Shown here: positions 15,585 to 23,004 of the stretch, in pieces
Layout: each line of letters opens with the position of its first letter
Numbering within the stretch: position 1 is the stretch's first letter
NCBI RefSeq assembly: GCF_005889745.1
Contig: NZ_VCKZ01000025.1
Coordinates: 1 to 39,868, forward strand
Origin: Actinomadura geliboluensis
GTDB taxonomy: Bacteria; Actinomycetota; Actinomycetes; Streptosporangiales; Streptosporangiaceae
Direction of reading: 5' to 3'
DNA length: 39,868 bases
Translations under genes and position numbers: made by a program
Notes under the pieces: model-generated
Told to the model about the DNA's origin: nothing
The model's input: the letters and a program-made list of their open reading frames with translations, nothing else
Databases searched by the model: none

Positions 15585-16045
15585 CGCTGGGAGTCGTGGA
15601 CCAGATCGCCCTCGGCGATCTGGTCGCCCGGTACGCCCTCCACGCCGACCGCCGCGAGATCGACGCGATGGCGTCCCTGTTCACCGAGGACGCCGTGCTC
15701 GTCCTGCCCGACGCCCCCGGCGACCTCGACCCGGTGCGCGCCTTCACCGGACGCGAGGAGATCACCGCGACGCTGTCGGTGCTGAACGGCATACCTGTAA
15801 CGTTCCACGCCCTCGCCGGGCAGGTGTTCGACATCGGCGCCGAGCCCGGCACGGCCACCGGCGAGATCGCCTGCGTCGCCCACCACCTGACGTCCCGCGA
15901 GGACGGCAAGGTGTCCGACCTGGTCTGGCACTGCCGCTACACCGACACCTACCGCCTGGACGGCCAGACCTGGCGGATCGCCCGGCGCGAGCAGCGCATC
16001 GACTCGATCGAGACCCGTCCCGTCCGGAGGTGGCGCGGTGAGTGA
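15581..16045 (+). CDS. SnoaL/NTF2-like protein (second pair)
   Basis: This 154-aa protein has an NTF2-like cone fold. The start resembles the SnoaL_4 group: a helix with Leu-Val-Ala-Arg-Tyr-Ala-Leu-His-Ala-Asp-Arg-Arg, then Leu-Phe-Thr-Glu-Asp-Ala-Val at about 33-39. A Trp-His-Cys-Arg-Tyr-Thr-Asp run and Trp-Arg-Ile-Ala-Arg-Arg-Glu at the C-terminus complete it. His21 and Asp23 lie where many family members keep an acid-base pair. It may be an isomerase, dehydratase or hydratase acting with the preceding LLM enzyme, with which it overlaps by 4 bases. It also overlaps the next SDR gene by 8 bases, so all three are likely made together. Confidence 0.85.
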   Translation: MTLGVVDQIALGDLVARYALHADRREIDAMASLFTEDAVLVLPDAPGDLDPVRAFTGREEITATLSVLNGIPVTFHALAGQVFDIGAEPGTATGEIACVAHHLTSREDGKVSDLVWHCRYTDTYRLDGQTWRIARREQRIDSIETRPVRRWRGE

Positions 16046-16844
16046 GAGCCCGCGGGTCAGCGTCGTCACGGGCGGCGCGCTCGGCATCGGCGGCGCGATC
16101 TCTCGCCGCCTGGCCGCCGGCGGCGACCTGGTGATCCTGAACGACATCGACGCGGACGCCGCCGCCCGCGCCCAGGCCGCCATCGAGGAGGCGGGCGGCC
16201 GCTGCGTCACCGTCATCGGCGACATCGTCGAGGACGAGACGATCGCGAACGTCGTGGCGGCGATACCGGGCCACGTCGACGTCCTGGTCAACAACGTGGG
16301 CGACTTCCGCCCGGCCGCGCCGTCCTTCCAGGACAGCACGCCCGACCAGTGGCAGCGCCTCTACGAACTGAACCTGCTGCACGTCTTCAAGCTCACCCAC
16401 GCGCTGCTCCCCGGCATGATCGAGCGGCGGTCCGGGAGCATCGTCAACAACTCTACGGTCGAGGCGTTCCGCGGCATCCCGCAGCACCCGGTGTACTCGG
16501 CGTTCAACGCGGGCGTGTCGGCGTTCACCCGCAGCCTCGCCGTGGCGGTCGGCCGGCACGGCGTCCGCGTCAACGCCATCGCCCCCGACCTGGCCAACAC
16601 AGAGCAGACCCCGGTCGAGTGGATGCGGCGCGGCTACGACGAGGGCCTGGAGCACACCTGGGTCCCGCTGGCCCGCTTCGGCGAGCCCGACGACTACGCC
16701 GCCGTCGTCGCGTTCCTGGCGTCCGACGACGCCCGCTTCGTCACCGGCCACACGATCCCGGTGGACGGGGGCACGCTCGCCGCGTCGGGCTGGTTCGTCC
16801 GCGCCGACGACCAGGGCTGGACGAACCGCCCCCACCGCGCCTAG
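16038..16844 (+). CDS. SDR-family protein with catalytic Lys replaced by Asn
   Basis: This 268-aa SDR has an intact cofactor motif (Thr-Gly-Gly-Ala-Leu-Gly-Ile-Gly, about 11-18), an Asn-Asn-Val motif near 89, and a Ser before the active Tyr. Where the family has Tyr-x3-Lys, this protein reads Tyr-Ser-Ala-Phe-Asn (codons 16494-16508). Since Lys normally lowers the Tyr pKa and binds the nicotinamide ribose, activity may be altered or lost. The rest of the Rossmann fold, including the C-terminal Val-Asp-Gly-Gly, is well kept, so it is not decaying. The start is GTG, overlapping the SnoaL gene by 8 bases. It ends the hsaC operon. Confidence 0.85.
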   Translation: MSESPRVSVVTGGALGIGGAISRRLAAGGDLVILNDIDADAAARAQAAIEEAGGRCVTVIGDIVEDETIANVVAAIPGHVDVLVNNVGDFRPAAPSFQDSTPDQWQRLYELNLLHVFKLTHALLPGMIERRSGSIVNNSTVEAFRGIPQHPVYSAFNAGVSAFTRSLAVAVGRHGVRVNAIAPDLANTEQTPVEWMRRGYDEGLEHTWVPLARFGEPDDYAAVVAFLASDDARFVTGHTIPVDGGTLAASGWFVRADDQGWTNRPHRA

Positions 16845-16861
16845 CGACGCCAACGCATCAA

Positions 16862-17372
16862 CCAGGCTCTTCCCCGTCGGCCTGGCGCTCGTACTCGTCC
16901 CACTGGCTCCCTTCGAGCCGCCGTCGTCCTGAATCTCCACCCGCGGCCGCGCGGACAACGAGAGCAGGGTCACCCGCTGGCGCTGTGCCGGACTGCGTTG
17001 GTGGCGACCTCGCAGACCAGCAGGTCCACATCGTCCAGGACACCGCCCGAGCACACCCGCTCGGTGTACACCTTGTCCCACACGATCACTGGGTCACCCC
17101 GGCGATCAGTCCGGCCGCCACCGGCGCCGACCGCGCCGGCGTCCGGTGAGCGGCGTCCCACAAGTACGACCACCCCCCCGGTCTTGGACGACGAGCACCG
17201 CCACCGACCGCCGCCGCGATACCACCGGCACCGCCAACACGGGCTCGGCTCGCCCGTGCATGTACAACACCGAGCCCCGCCCGAGGCCGCGCAGGCTCAC
17301 CATCAGCCACGGCGCGTCGTTGGCGGGCGCGAAGTCATGCGGGAGCAGCTTCCTAGAGGAAGAAGCTGACAT
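16862..17372 (-). pseudogene. Frame-disrupted HATPase (anti-sigma-like ATP-binding protein)
   Basis: Nothing intact occupies 16845-17480. On the minus strand, one frame (about 17040-16977) reads Asp-Asp-Val-Asp-Leu-Leu-Val-Cys-Glu-Val-Ala-Thr-Asn-Ala-Val-Arg-His-Ser, the N-box of RsbW-like ATPases. It then hits a stop. A different frame continues (about 16980-16920) with Arg-Val-Glu-Ile-Gln-Asp-Asp-Gly-Gly-Ser, the matching G1 box. The N-terminal part up to about 17372 is weaker and in yet another frame. The gene therefore carries at least one frameshift. Such ATPases often accompany DUF397 and XRE-DUF5753 genes in actinomycetes, and those follow here on the other strand. Confidence 0.6.
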
Positions 17373-17480
17373 TTCCAGGTGTAATCGGGTGTTCACGCAC
17401 CTTCGTGCCGACGCGCTCGGCCCGAGCGCATCCGCTTCCTTGATCGCGGCGGTGAGAGACGGGCATCAAGGAGGAGCAGG

Positions 17481-17678
17481 ATGACCACATCACACCGCAC
17501 TCAGTGGCGGAAGAGCAGCCGTAGCAGCGGCAACGGTCAGTGTGTCGAGGTCGCCGACCTCTCGGTGGGAATCGGCGTGCGGGACAGCAAGGCCCCTGCC
17601 ACTGGGCGCCTGAACTTGACCCCCGAGGCCTGGGCGGTCTTCCTGACGCAGGTGAAGACCGGGTACTACGACCGTTGA
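17481..17678 (+). CDS. DUF397 family small protein
   Basis: This 65-aa protein shows the DUF397 pattern: Trp-Arg-Lys-Ser-Ser-Arg-Ser-Ser near the start, Cys-Val-Glu-Val-Ala at about 22-26, then Val-Arg-Asp-Ser-Lys and a closing Trp-Ala-Val-Phe segment. An AAGGAGG ribosome site sits 7 bases before the ATG. These proteins are encoded next to XRE-DUF5753 regulators of the WhiJ/BldB-associated type in developing actinomycetes and are thought to modulate the partner DNA-binding protein. Here the XRE gene is 1 kb downstream with two other small genes between, which is a looser arrangement than usual. Confidence 0.92.
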   Translation: MTTSHRTQWRKSSRSSGNGQCVEVADLSVGIGVRDSKAPATGRLNLTPEAWAVFLTQVKTGYYDR

Positions 17679-17872
17679 ACCGTCTGCGCCGCTAGCTTCT
17701 CTGATGTCCGTCTGCGGGGAGTTTCGTCTGCGGGCACCGGAGATCCGCTCGGGCGGTAAGTCATCCCCATCCTCTAGTTCCCGCAGTGATCGCCCTTGTG
17801 CGGCCATCGGCCTTGCGGGTCATTCTTCTGTTCCATTGCGGTGAGCGCTTGTCGTGGTGTTCGCACGGACGC

Positions 17873-17901
17873 TTGACGGCGGGGGCGGCGGCACGGAGGA
17901 T
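17873..17901 (+). promoter_or_regulatory. Candidate sigma-70-type promoter
   Basis: TTGACG (17873-17878), a 17-base spacer and GAGGAT (17896-17901) lie about 50 bases before the small gene at 17951. The 272-base gap 17679-17950 shows no other clear element apart from CGCATG repeated at 17910-17930. Confidence 0.45.
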
Positions 17902-17950
17902 CGATCCAGTCGCATGCAAGCCGACGCATGCGCTGGTGCCGGAGGTCAGC

Positions 17951-18208
17951 ATGGCTCTGGAGTTCTACGGCAAGGACGACACCAGCAAGAACCAGGGCTC
18001 GCCGGCCGTCTTCCTGGACCGTGCGAGGGGGGAACTCGTGATCCAGGGGTGGACGGAGACCGATGCAGCCGTGCTGGCTGAGATCTCGTCCTACAGCCGC
18101 ACAGCCGAGAACGAGTCCTCGGTGCGAGTTCCTGCGCGCATGAAGCCGATGATATTGAAGGCCTTGGAGGCGCTCGATGGGGACGCCGCTGACCAACGAG
18201 AAGTTTGA
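17951..18208 (+). CDS. Small conserved-type protein of unknown function
   Basis: This 85-aa acidic protein starts Met-Ala-Leu-Glu-Phe-Tyr-Gly-Lys-Asp. Similar small proteins are commonly seen before DUF6879 genes in Actinobacteria, but I know of no function. It has no membrane segment. A short beta-rich start (Ala-Val-Phe-Leu-Asp, Leu-Val-Ile-Gln-Gly-Trp) is followed by helical regions. GGAGG lies 5 bases before the ATG, which decides the start. The 3' end overlaps the DUF6879 gene by 32 bases in another frame, so the two are probably made together. Confidence 0.75.
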   Translation: MALEFYGKDDTSKNQGSPAVFLDRARGELVIQGWTETDAAVLAEISSYSRTAENESSVRVPARMKPMILKALEALDGDAADQREV

Positions 18209-18695
18209 AGACCTTCTCGCCGCAGCGACCAGCTCCGCCGTCCACCTTGAGTTGCGTGACGCCTACATGGCGGATGCTGCTTTCGTGGAGTGGCTTGAAA
18301 CCGGAACCGTGTCCACCGATGCCAACGATGAGTGGTGGATATCGACGGTCGGGAAGGCGGTTTTGAGAGGGGTTGATGTCCGACGGGCGCGGATTGTTTC
18401 CGAGCCGCTCTCTGATTACGCTCGCTGGCTCTGGGAATGTACGGCGTCGGTTAACTTGACGGCGGGGGAGCGGGTGCGGTGGCTGCCTCGCCATCGGACC
18501 GCCGGCCTGCTGACGCCGCCAAGCGACTTCTGGGTCTTCGACTCTGCCGTCCTTGTATGGAATCACTTCGCCGGGGACGGAGAATGGGCCGGTAACGAAG
18601 TGACCCGCGATAAATCCTTGGTCGCACAGTGCTCCACCGCTTTCACGGCCGTGTGGCAGCGGGCGACCGACCACGGTGAGTACCGGCCCTCCTGA
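18177..18695 (+). CDS. DUF6879 family protein
   Basis: This 172-aa protein follows the DUF6879 pattern: Phe-Glu-Asp-Leu-Leu, His-Leu-Glu-Leu-Arg-Asp-Ala-Tyr at about 23-30, a Trp-Leu-Glu-Thr-Gly turn, a Gly-Val-Asp-Val-Arg-Arg-Ala-Arg-Ile-Val-Ser-Glu-Pro-Leu-Ser-Asp-Tyr stretch at about 64-80, and Trp-Val-Phe-Asp-Ser near 120. Function is unknown. In actinomycetes it is usually found beside DUF5753-XRE and DUF397 genes, as here. GGAGG lies within the end of the previous gene, 6 bases before this ATG. It ends 9 bases before the XRE gene start, so one operon is likely. Confidence 0.85.
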   Translation: MGTPLTNEKFEDLLAAATSSAVHLELRDAYMADAAFVEWLETGTVSTDANDEWWISTVGKAVLRGVDVRRARIVSEPLSDYARWLWECTASVNLTAGERVRWLPRHRTAGLLTPPSDFWVFDSAVLVWNHFAGDGEWAGNEVTRDKSLVAQCSTAFTAVWQRATDHGEYRPS

Positions 18696-18704
18696 CGTCC
18701 ATCC

Positions 18705-19553
18705 ATGTCGATCCCCCCGTCATCATCCATCCAGCGGGCCCGTGAGGCACTGGCCGTCCGGCTGCGGGAGATCCGTCTGGATTCCGGTCTATCGGCCCGG
18801 GAGGTGGCGGCCGCGTGCGGCTGGCACGAGTCGAAATGCAGTCGAATGCAGAGCGGTCGGCAGGCCGTTACAGACTCCGACATCAGGGCATGGTGCGCGG
18901 CATGCGGAGCAGATGAACGGGTCGCGGCCGAACTGGTGTCGATCAATCGCCAACTCGACTCGGCTTATGTGGAGTGGCGGCGCATGCAGCGTGGCGGCCT
19001 GAAGCGCCTGCAGGATGCCGTGATGCCACTGTGGGAGCAAACCGCGAGTTTCAGGATCTACGAGCCGGGTGTTGTGCCCGGCTTTCTGCAGACCGAAGGC
19101 TACGCCGGGGCAGTGCTCGCCAGGATAGCCGACTTCTTCTCGCTTCCCGGTGAAGGTGACGAGGCGGCCAAAGCGAGAATCGATCGACAACGGCTGCTCT
19201 ATGACGGGGGCCGCCGTTTTGCGGTCGTCATCGAGGAGTCGGTGTTGCGCACAAGCTTTGGCGGCGTTGACGTGATGGCCGGACAACTGGGCCATCTGCT
19301 CGACATCATGACTCTTCCGTCTGTATCACTCGGCATTATTCCGTTCTCTGTTTTTCGCGCCATGTGGCCGGTCGAGGGTTTTTGGATCCTGGATGAGGAG
19401 CAGGTCGTCATCGAGACCGTCTCCGCGAAGATCACAGTGCGGCAGGCCGGCGAACTCGACCTTTACCGGAGAACCTTCTCCGAACTCTCCTCGATGGCGG
19501 TTCACGGTCGGGCCGCACGCAGTCTGATCACGGCGGCGATCGCTGCTCTCTGA
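18705..19553 (+). CDS. XRE-family regulator with DUF5753 domain
   Basis: This 282-aa protein has an N-terminal helix-turn-helix (about residues 17-72, with Leu-Ser-Ala-Arg-Glu-Val-Ala and Ser-Lys-Cys-Ser-Arg-Met). A DUF5753 domain follows at about 100-275, recognised by Glu-Pro-Gly-Val-Val-Pro-Gly-Phe-Leu-Gln-Thr-Glu-Gly-Tyr-Ala and Ile-Glu-Glu-Ser-Val-Leu-Arg. WhiJ-like proteins of this type repress developmental or accessory genes and are modulated by DUF397 partners. Codon use is visibly less GC-biased than in the catabolic genes. No strong ribosome site is seen, so translation may be coupled to the DUF6879 gene. Confidence 0.9.
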   Translation: MSIPPSSSIQRAREALAVRLREIRLDSGLSAREVAAACGWHESKCSRMQSGRQAVTDSDIRAWCAACGADERVAAELVSINRQLDSAYVEWRRMQRGGLKRLQDAVMPLWEQTASFRIYEPGVVPGFLQTEGYAGAVLARIADFFSLPGEGDEAAKARIDRQRLLYDGGRRFAVVIEESVLRTSFGGVDVMAGQLGHLLDIMTLPSVSLGIIPFSVFRAMWPVEGFWILDEEQVVIETVSAKITVRQAGELDLYRRTFSELSSMAVHGRAARSLITAAIAAL

Positions 19554-19561
19554 GTCCGTGT

Positions 19562-19577
19562 GCAAGTTCACGCAAGT
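19562..19577. promoter_or_regulatory. Direct repeats upstream of the glycine-rich-domain-like gene
   Basis: GCAAGT occurs at 19562-19567 and 19572-19577, exactly one helical turn apart, just past the XRE gene stop. The second copy lies about 105 bases before the next start codon. It could be a site for the adjacent XRE regulator, but evidence is positional only. Confidence 0.3.
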
Positions 19578-19682
19578 CTCTGGCGTGGTCGATGAGCGGC
19601 TTTCTAGCGTCCTTGCCATGAGCTTCGGCGCACCGGACGGCCGGAGAGTCACCGTCCGCCGGTCGCAGATGAGGAGAAGGCC

Positions 19683-20141
19683 ATGTCCGTCATGACCGCG
19701 CGTCCAGGTCCGGCTGCCACCGACCCCAAGAGACTGATCAGCGCCGACCTGTTCGGTCGGCTGGTGACCCGCATCGTCCGCGAAGAGCACGTCAGCACCG
19801 AGGAGGCCGAGCGGGTTCTGCACCAGGCGTTGGCCTTCTTGATGGCGTGCGCTCTCAATCCCGGCGCCGGGCTGGCCCCGTCCAAGTCCGTGGACGTCGG
19901 ATGGCACGCCTTCGTCCTCCACACCCGCGAGTACGCCGACTTCTGCCACCGCGTCGCGGGCCGATTCATCCACCACACGCCCGACGACCGGAGCGAGACC
20001 GGCAGTGGAGGAGCCTCCATCAGGGCTACCGTGGCCGCCATGGAACAGGCTGGGCTGCACGTCGACCCCGACCTGTGGGAGACGGCCGGTGACTGCAGCC
20101 AGTGTTACCAGGGCTGCCACGACTCCCCGAAGGCGGGATGA
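19683..20141 (+). CDS. Glycine-rich-domain-like (GRDP-type) small protein with Cys-rich tail
   Basis: This 152-aa protein has the actinobacterial pattern Pro-Ser-Lys-Ser-Val-Asp-Val-Gly-Trp-His75-Ala-Phe-Val-Leu-His80-Thr, followed by Phe-Cys88 and Gly-Arg-Phe-Ile-His97-His98. It resembles the conserved core of glycine-rich domain proteins, where the Asp-x-x-Trp-His segment is invariant. The conserved His residues suggest metal binding, which is inference. The C-terminus has Cys138, Cys141 and Cys145 in a short polar tail. The ATG follows GGAGAAGG. Its TGA overlaps the phosphotransferase ATG, so the products may work together. Function unknown. Confidence 0.75.
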   Translation: MSVMTARPGPAATDPKRLISADLFGRLVTRIVREEHVSTEEAERVLHQALAFLMACALNPGAGLAPSKSVDVGWHAFVLHTREYADFCHRVAGRFIHHTPDDRSETGSGGASIRATVAAMEQAGLHVDPDLWETAGDCSQCYQGCHDSPKAG

Positions 20142-21019
20142 GTGTGGGGAACCCTCAGTGGGAGGGGCTTCCCGGTGGGGTGCGGGCGGCCGTGGAGGAG
20201 CGGTTCGGGACGGTGCTCAAGGCTGAGGTCGCGGAGCGCGGGATCATGCCGGGGGTGGCTGCGAGGCTTCATGTGGAGGGCGCCGGCAGTGTCTTCCTCA
20301 AGGGGATTGCGGCCGACGAGCCCGCCGCTCGTCTCTATGCGCGTGAGCAGGCGGCGAACCTCGCGCTCGCGTCGGCCGTTCCGGCCCCTCGGATGCTGTG
20401 GTGTGCCGATGTCGGGCGTTGGATCCTGCTGGTGTTCGAGTTCATCGGCGGCGCGCGGAGCGCTGATCTGGCGCCCGGGTCTCCGGATCTGCCCAACGTG
20501 ATCGATGCCCTGTCGCGACTCGGAGGGCCGGGCGGGGAACTGCCCTGCGTCTCGGTCAACCTGGATGTTCTGCGGAAGACGGCGGCTGCTCTGTTGGGCG
20601 AGAACCTGTGCGGGCGACGGCGGGGCATGTACGCGGAGGCTCTTGAAGGGTTGTCCGTGGAGTCACTGCAGGGGGAGACCCTGCTGCACTATGACCTGCA
20701 CAGCGGGAACCTGCTCATCGCCGGTCAGGGGATTTATGTCATCGACTGGTCGTTCGCATGTCGGGGGCAGGCTTGGATCGATGCCGCGCTGCTCGTCCCC
20801 CGGCTGATCGAGGCTGGACACAGCCCCGCCCAGGCGGAAGCGCTTGTCGCCGCACACCCTGCTTGGAGGGCGGCTCCAGCTGATGCGGTCACTGGGCTGG
20901 GAGCGCTGTGGACGATGTTCCGCGAGTACAAGGCCATGCACGGGCCGGAGGAAGCACGCGGCTTTCGCGCTAAAGCGGCGCAGGCGGGTCGTGCCTGGGT
21001 CGTCTACCGGATGGCGTGA
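20138..21019 (+). CDS. Aminoglycoside-phosphotransferase-fold kinase
   Basis: This 293-aa protein has the APH/choline-kinase fold. A Val-Phe-Leu-Lys strand near residue 48 gives the nucleotide-binding Lys. The catalytic loop His-Tyr-Asp-Leu-His-Ser-Gly-Asn is near 188-195, and the metal-binding Val-Ile-Asp-Trp segment near 205-208. These are the hallmark residues of a small-molecule phosphotransferase. The substrate is unknown; resistance is only one option. The first ATG of this frame is further upstream, but the start at 20138 overlaps the previous stop (ATGA) and is preferred. The codon bias is less extreme than in the flanking catabolic genes. Confidence 0.85.
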   Translation: MSVGNPQWEGLPGGVRAAVEERFGTVLKAEVAERGIMPGVAARLHVEGAGSVFLKGIAADEPAARLYAREQAANLALASAVPAPRMLWCADVGRWILLVFEFIGGARSADLAPGSPDLPNVIDALSRLGGPGGELPCVSVNLDVLRKTAAALLGENLCGRRRGMYAEALEGLSVESLQGETLLHYDLHSGNLLIAGQGIYVIDWSFACRGQAWIDAALLVPRLIEAGHSPAQAEALVAAHPAWRAAPADAVTGLGALWTMFREYKAMHGPEEARGFRAKAAQAGRAWVVYRMA

Positions 21020-21059
21020 CGGAGGGCGGGGACGCGCGAAGGTCGATGCGGGGGTGTCG

Positions 21060-22022
21060 TTAGACCAGGTGGCAGGCCACGTGGTGGCCGTCGGCGGTTT
21101 GGCGTAGTTTCGGTTCTTCCTCGGCGCAGCGGTCGGTGGCGAGGGGGCAGCGGGTGCGGAAGCGGCAGCCGGTCGGCGGGGCGATCGGGGACGGTAGTTC
21201 CGACTGCTCCTGCTCCGCCGCGTCCTGTGGGGCGTCCGGTACCGAGGCGAGGAGCAGTCGCGTGTAGGGGTGCAGCGCCGACCCGGCCAGCGCGCCGGAC
21301 GGGACGACCTCGCAGACCTTCCCCAGGTACATCACCATGATCCGGTCGCTGACGTTCTTCACCACGGCGAGGTCGTGCGCGATGAAGATCATGCTGAGGC
21401 CGAGCCGCTCCCGCGTCGCCTCCAGCAGGTTGAGGATCTGCGCCTGCACCGACACGTCCAGGCTGGACACCGGCTCGTCGCAGATCAGCACCTGCGGGTC
21501 GAGCAGCAGCGCGCGGGCGATGCAGACGCGCTGGCACTGCCCGCCGGACAGCTCGTGCGGGCGGCGGTCCCAGACGGTCGCCGGGTCGAGGCCGACCGCC
21601 TCCAGCGCCGCCTCGATCGCGGCCCGGTCCGGCTTGCCGCCCCACACCACGGGCCCCTCGGCGACGAGGTCGGCGACCTTGCGGCGCGGGTTCAGCGCGG
21701 CGACCGGGTTCTGCAGGATCATCTGCATCCGGCGGCGGCGCTCGCGCAGCGCGGCGCGGCCGAGGCCGGTCAGCTCGGTGCCGTTCAGCTTCACCGAGCC
21801 GGCGGTGGGCGGCGGGAGCTGCATCACGGCGCGGCCCGCGCTGGACTTGCCGCAGCCCGACTCGCCGAGGATGCCGAGCGTCTCGCCGTCCAGCAGGTCG
21901 AAGCTGATGCCGGAGACGGCGTGCACGGTCCGGCCGCGTCCCGCCGGGAACTCGACGACGAGGTCCTCGACGGACAGGACGCGCTCGCCGTCGCGCAGGT
22001 GGGTGGTTCCGGTGCCGGCCAT
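21060..22022 (-). CDS. Peptide-type ABC transporter ATP-binding protein (DppF/OppF-like)
   Basis: This 320-aa ATPase has Walker A Gly-Glu-Ser-Gly-Cys-Gly-Lys-Ser at about 53-60, signature Leu-Ser-Gly-Gly-Gln at 158-162, Walker B ending in Asp-Glu-Pro at 182-184, and the switch His in Ile-Ala-His-Asp near 214-217. The C-terminal oligopeptide-transporter extension carries Cys-Arg-Phe-Arg-Thr-Arg-Cys-Pro and two later Cys, a pattern known to bind an Fe-S cluster in some family members. It is the last of five genes (binding protein, two permeases, two ATPases). Its start overlaps the previous stop by one base. Confidence 0.95.
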   Translation of the reverse strand: MAGTGTTHLRDGERVLSVEDLVVEFPAGRGRTVHAVSGISFDLLDGETLGILGESGCGKSSAGRAVMQLPPPTAGSVKLNGTELTGLGRAALRERRRRMQMILQNPVAALNPRRKVADLVAEGPVVWGGKPDRAAIEAALEAVGLDPATVWDRRPHELSGGQCQRVCIARALLLDPQVLICDEPVSSLDVSVQAQILNLLEATRERLGLSMIFIAHDLAVVKNVSDRIMVMYLGKVCEVVPSGALAGSALHPYTRLLLASVPDAPQDAAEQEQSELPSPIAPPTGCRFRTRCPLATDRCAEEEPKLRQTADGHHVACHLV

Positions 22023-22996
22023 CAGGCGCCTCCGATGCTGACGGGGTGGTGGCAGGCGACGGCGTGGCCGCCGTCCGCGACGAGGTCGGGGGCCGTGTCG
22101 CAGGCCGCCGTCGCGTACCGGCAGCGGGGCGCGAACCGGCAGCCGGGCGGCGGCGCCGCCATGTTCGGCGGGGCGCCGTCGATCGCCTGGAGCGGGGAGT
22201 GCGGCGGGTCGGCGAGGCGCGGCACGGACGCCAGCAGCGCCTCGGTGTAGGGGTGGCGGGGGCCGCCGAACAGCGCCTCGGCCGGGGCCAGCTCCGCGAG
22301 CCGTCCCGCGTACATCACCGCGACCCGGTCGGCGCGCCCGGCGACGACCGCGAGGTTGTGGCTGATCAGCACGATCGCCGTGCCGAGCTCGGCCTGGAGC
22401 CGGCCGAGCAGGTCGAGGATCTGCTTCTGCACGGTGACGTCCAGCGCGGTCGTCGGCTCGTCCGCGATCAGCAGCGACGGCTCGCCGGCCAGCGCGACCG
22501 CGATCACGACGCGCTGCCGCATGCCGCCGGACAGCTCGTGCGGGTACTGGCCGAGGCGGCGGCGCGGCTCGGGGATGCCGACCAGCCGCAGCAGCTCCTC
22601 GGCCCGGTCGCGCGCGGCGGCGCGGGACAGGCCCCGCATGCCCTCGGTGAGGTGCCGGCCGACCTTCTTGACGGGGTTGAGCGCGGTCGACGGGTCCTGG
22701 AAGACCATCCCGACCTCCGACCTCCACAGCCGCCGGCGCCCGGCGGCCGAGAGCGCGTGCACGTCCTTGCCGGCGAGCACGACCTTGCCCGACACCGTCA
22801 TCGTCGGGCCGGAGGTGTAGAGGCCCATGACGGTCCGGCCGAGCACCGACTTGCCGGAGCCCGACTCGCCGACGATGCCGAACATCTCTCCGGGGCGGAC
22901 GGTGAAGGACACGCCGTCCACCGCCTTGAGCGGGCCCCGGGCGGTGCGGATCTCGGTGCGCAGGTCCTCGACCGTGAGAAGGGGGCTGTCGTTCAT
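22022..22996 (-). CDS. Peptide-type ABC transporter ATP-binding protein (DppD/OppD-like)
   Basis: This 324-aa ATPase has Walker A Gly-Glu-Ser-Gly-Ser-Gly-Lys-Ser at about 43-50, signature Leu-Ser-Gly-Gly-Met-Arg-Gln-Arg, Walker B Leu-Leu-Ile-Ala-Asp-Glu-Pro and the switch segment Ile-Ser-His-Asn. The C-terminal extension has the same Cys-x6-Cys pattern as its DppF-like partner. The AGGAGC ribosome site lies 5-6 bases before the ATG. Together with the 21060-22022 product it should form the ATPase dimer of an importer. It is 8 bases downstream of the permease gene, consistent with a single transcript. Confidence 0.95.
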   Translation of the reverse strand: MNDSPLLTVEDLRTEIRTARGPLKAVDGVSFTVRPGEMFGIVGESGSGKSVLGRTVMGLYTSGPTMTVSGKVVLAGKDVHALSAAGRRRLWRSEVGMVFQDPSTALNPVKKVGRHLTEGMRGLSRAAARDRAEELLRLVGIPEPRRRLGQYPHELSGGMRQRVVIAVALAGEPSLLIADEPTTALDVTVQKQILDLLGRLQAELGTAIVLISHNLAVVAGRADRVAVMYAGRLAELAPAEALFGGPRHPYTEALLASVPRLADPPHSPLQAIDGAPPNMAAPPPGCRFAPRCRYATAACDTAPDLVADGGHAVACHHPVSIGGA

Positions 22997-23004
22997 AACC
23001 GCTC

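Noticed and set aside
18451..18475. Possible promoter repeat within the DUF6879 gene, sharing CTTGACGGCGGGGG with 17872-17885
   Set aside because: It is inside a coding region, lacks a good -10 box, and a 14-base match of this composition can occur by chance.
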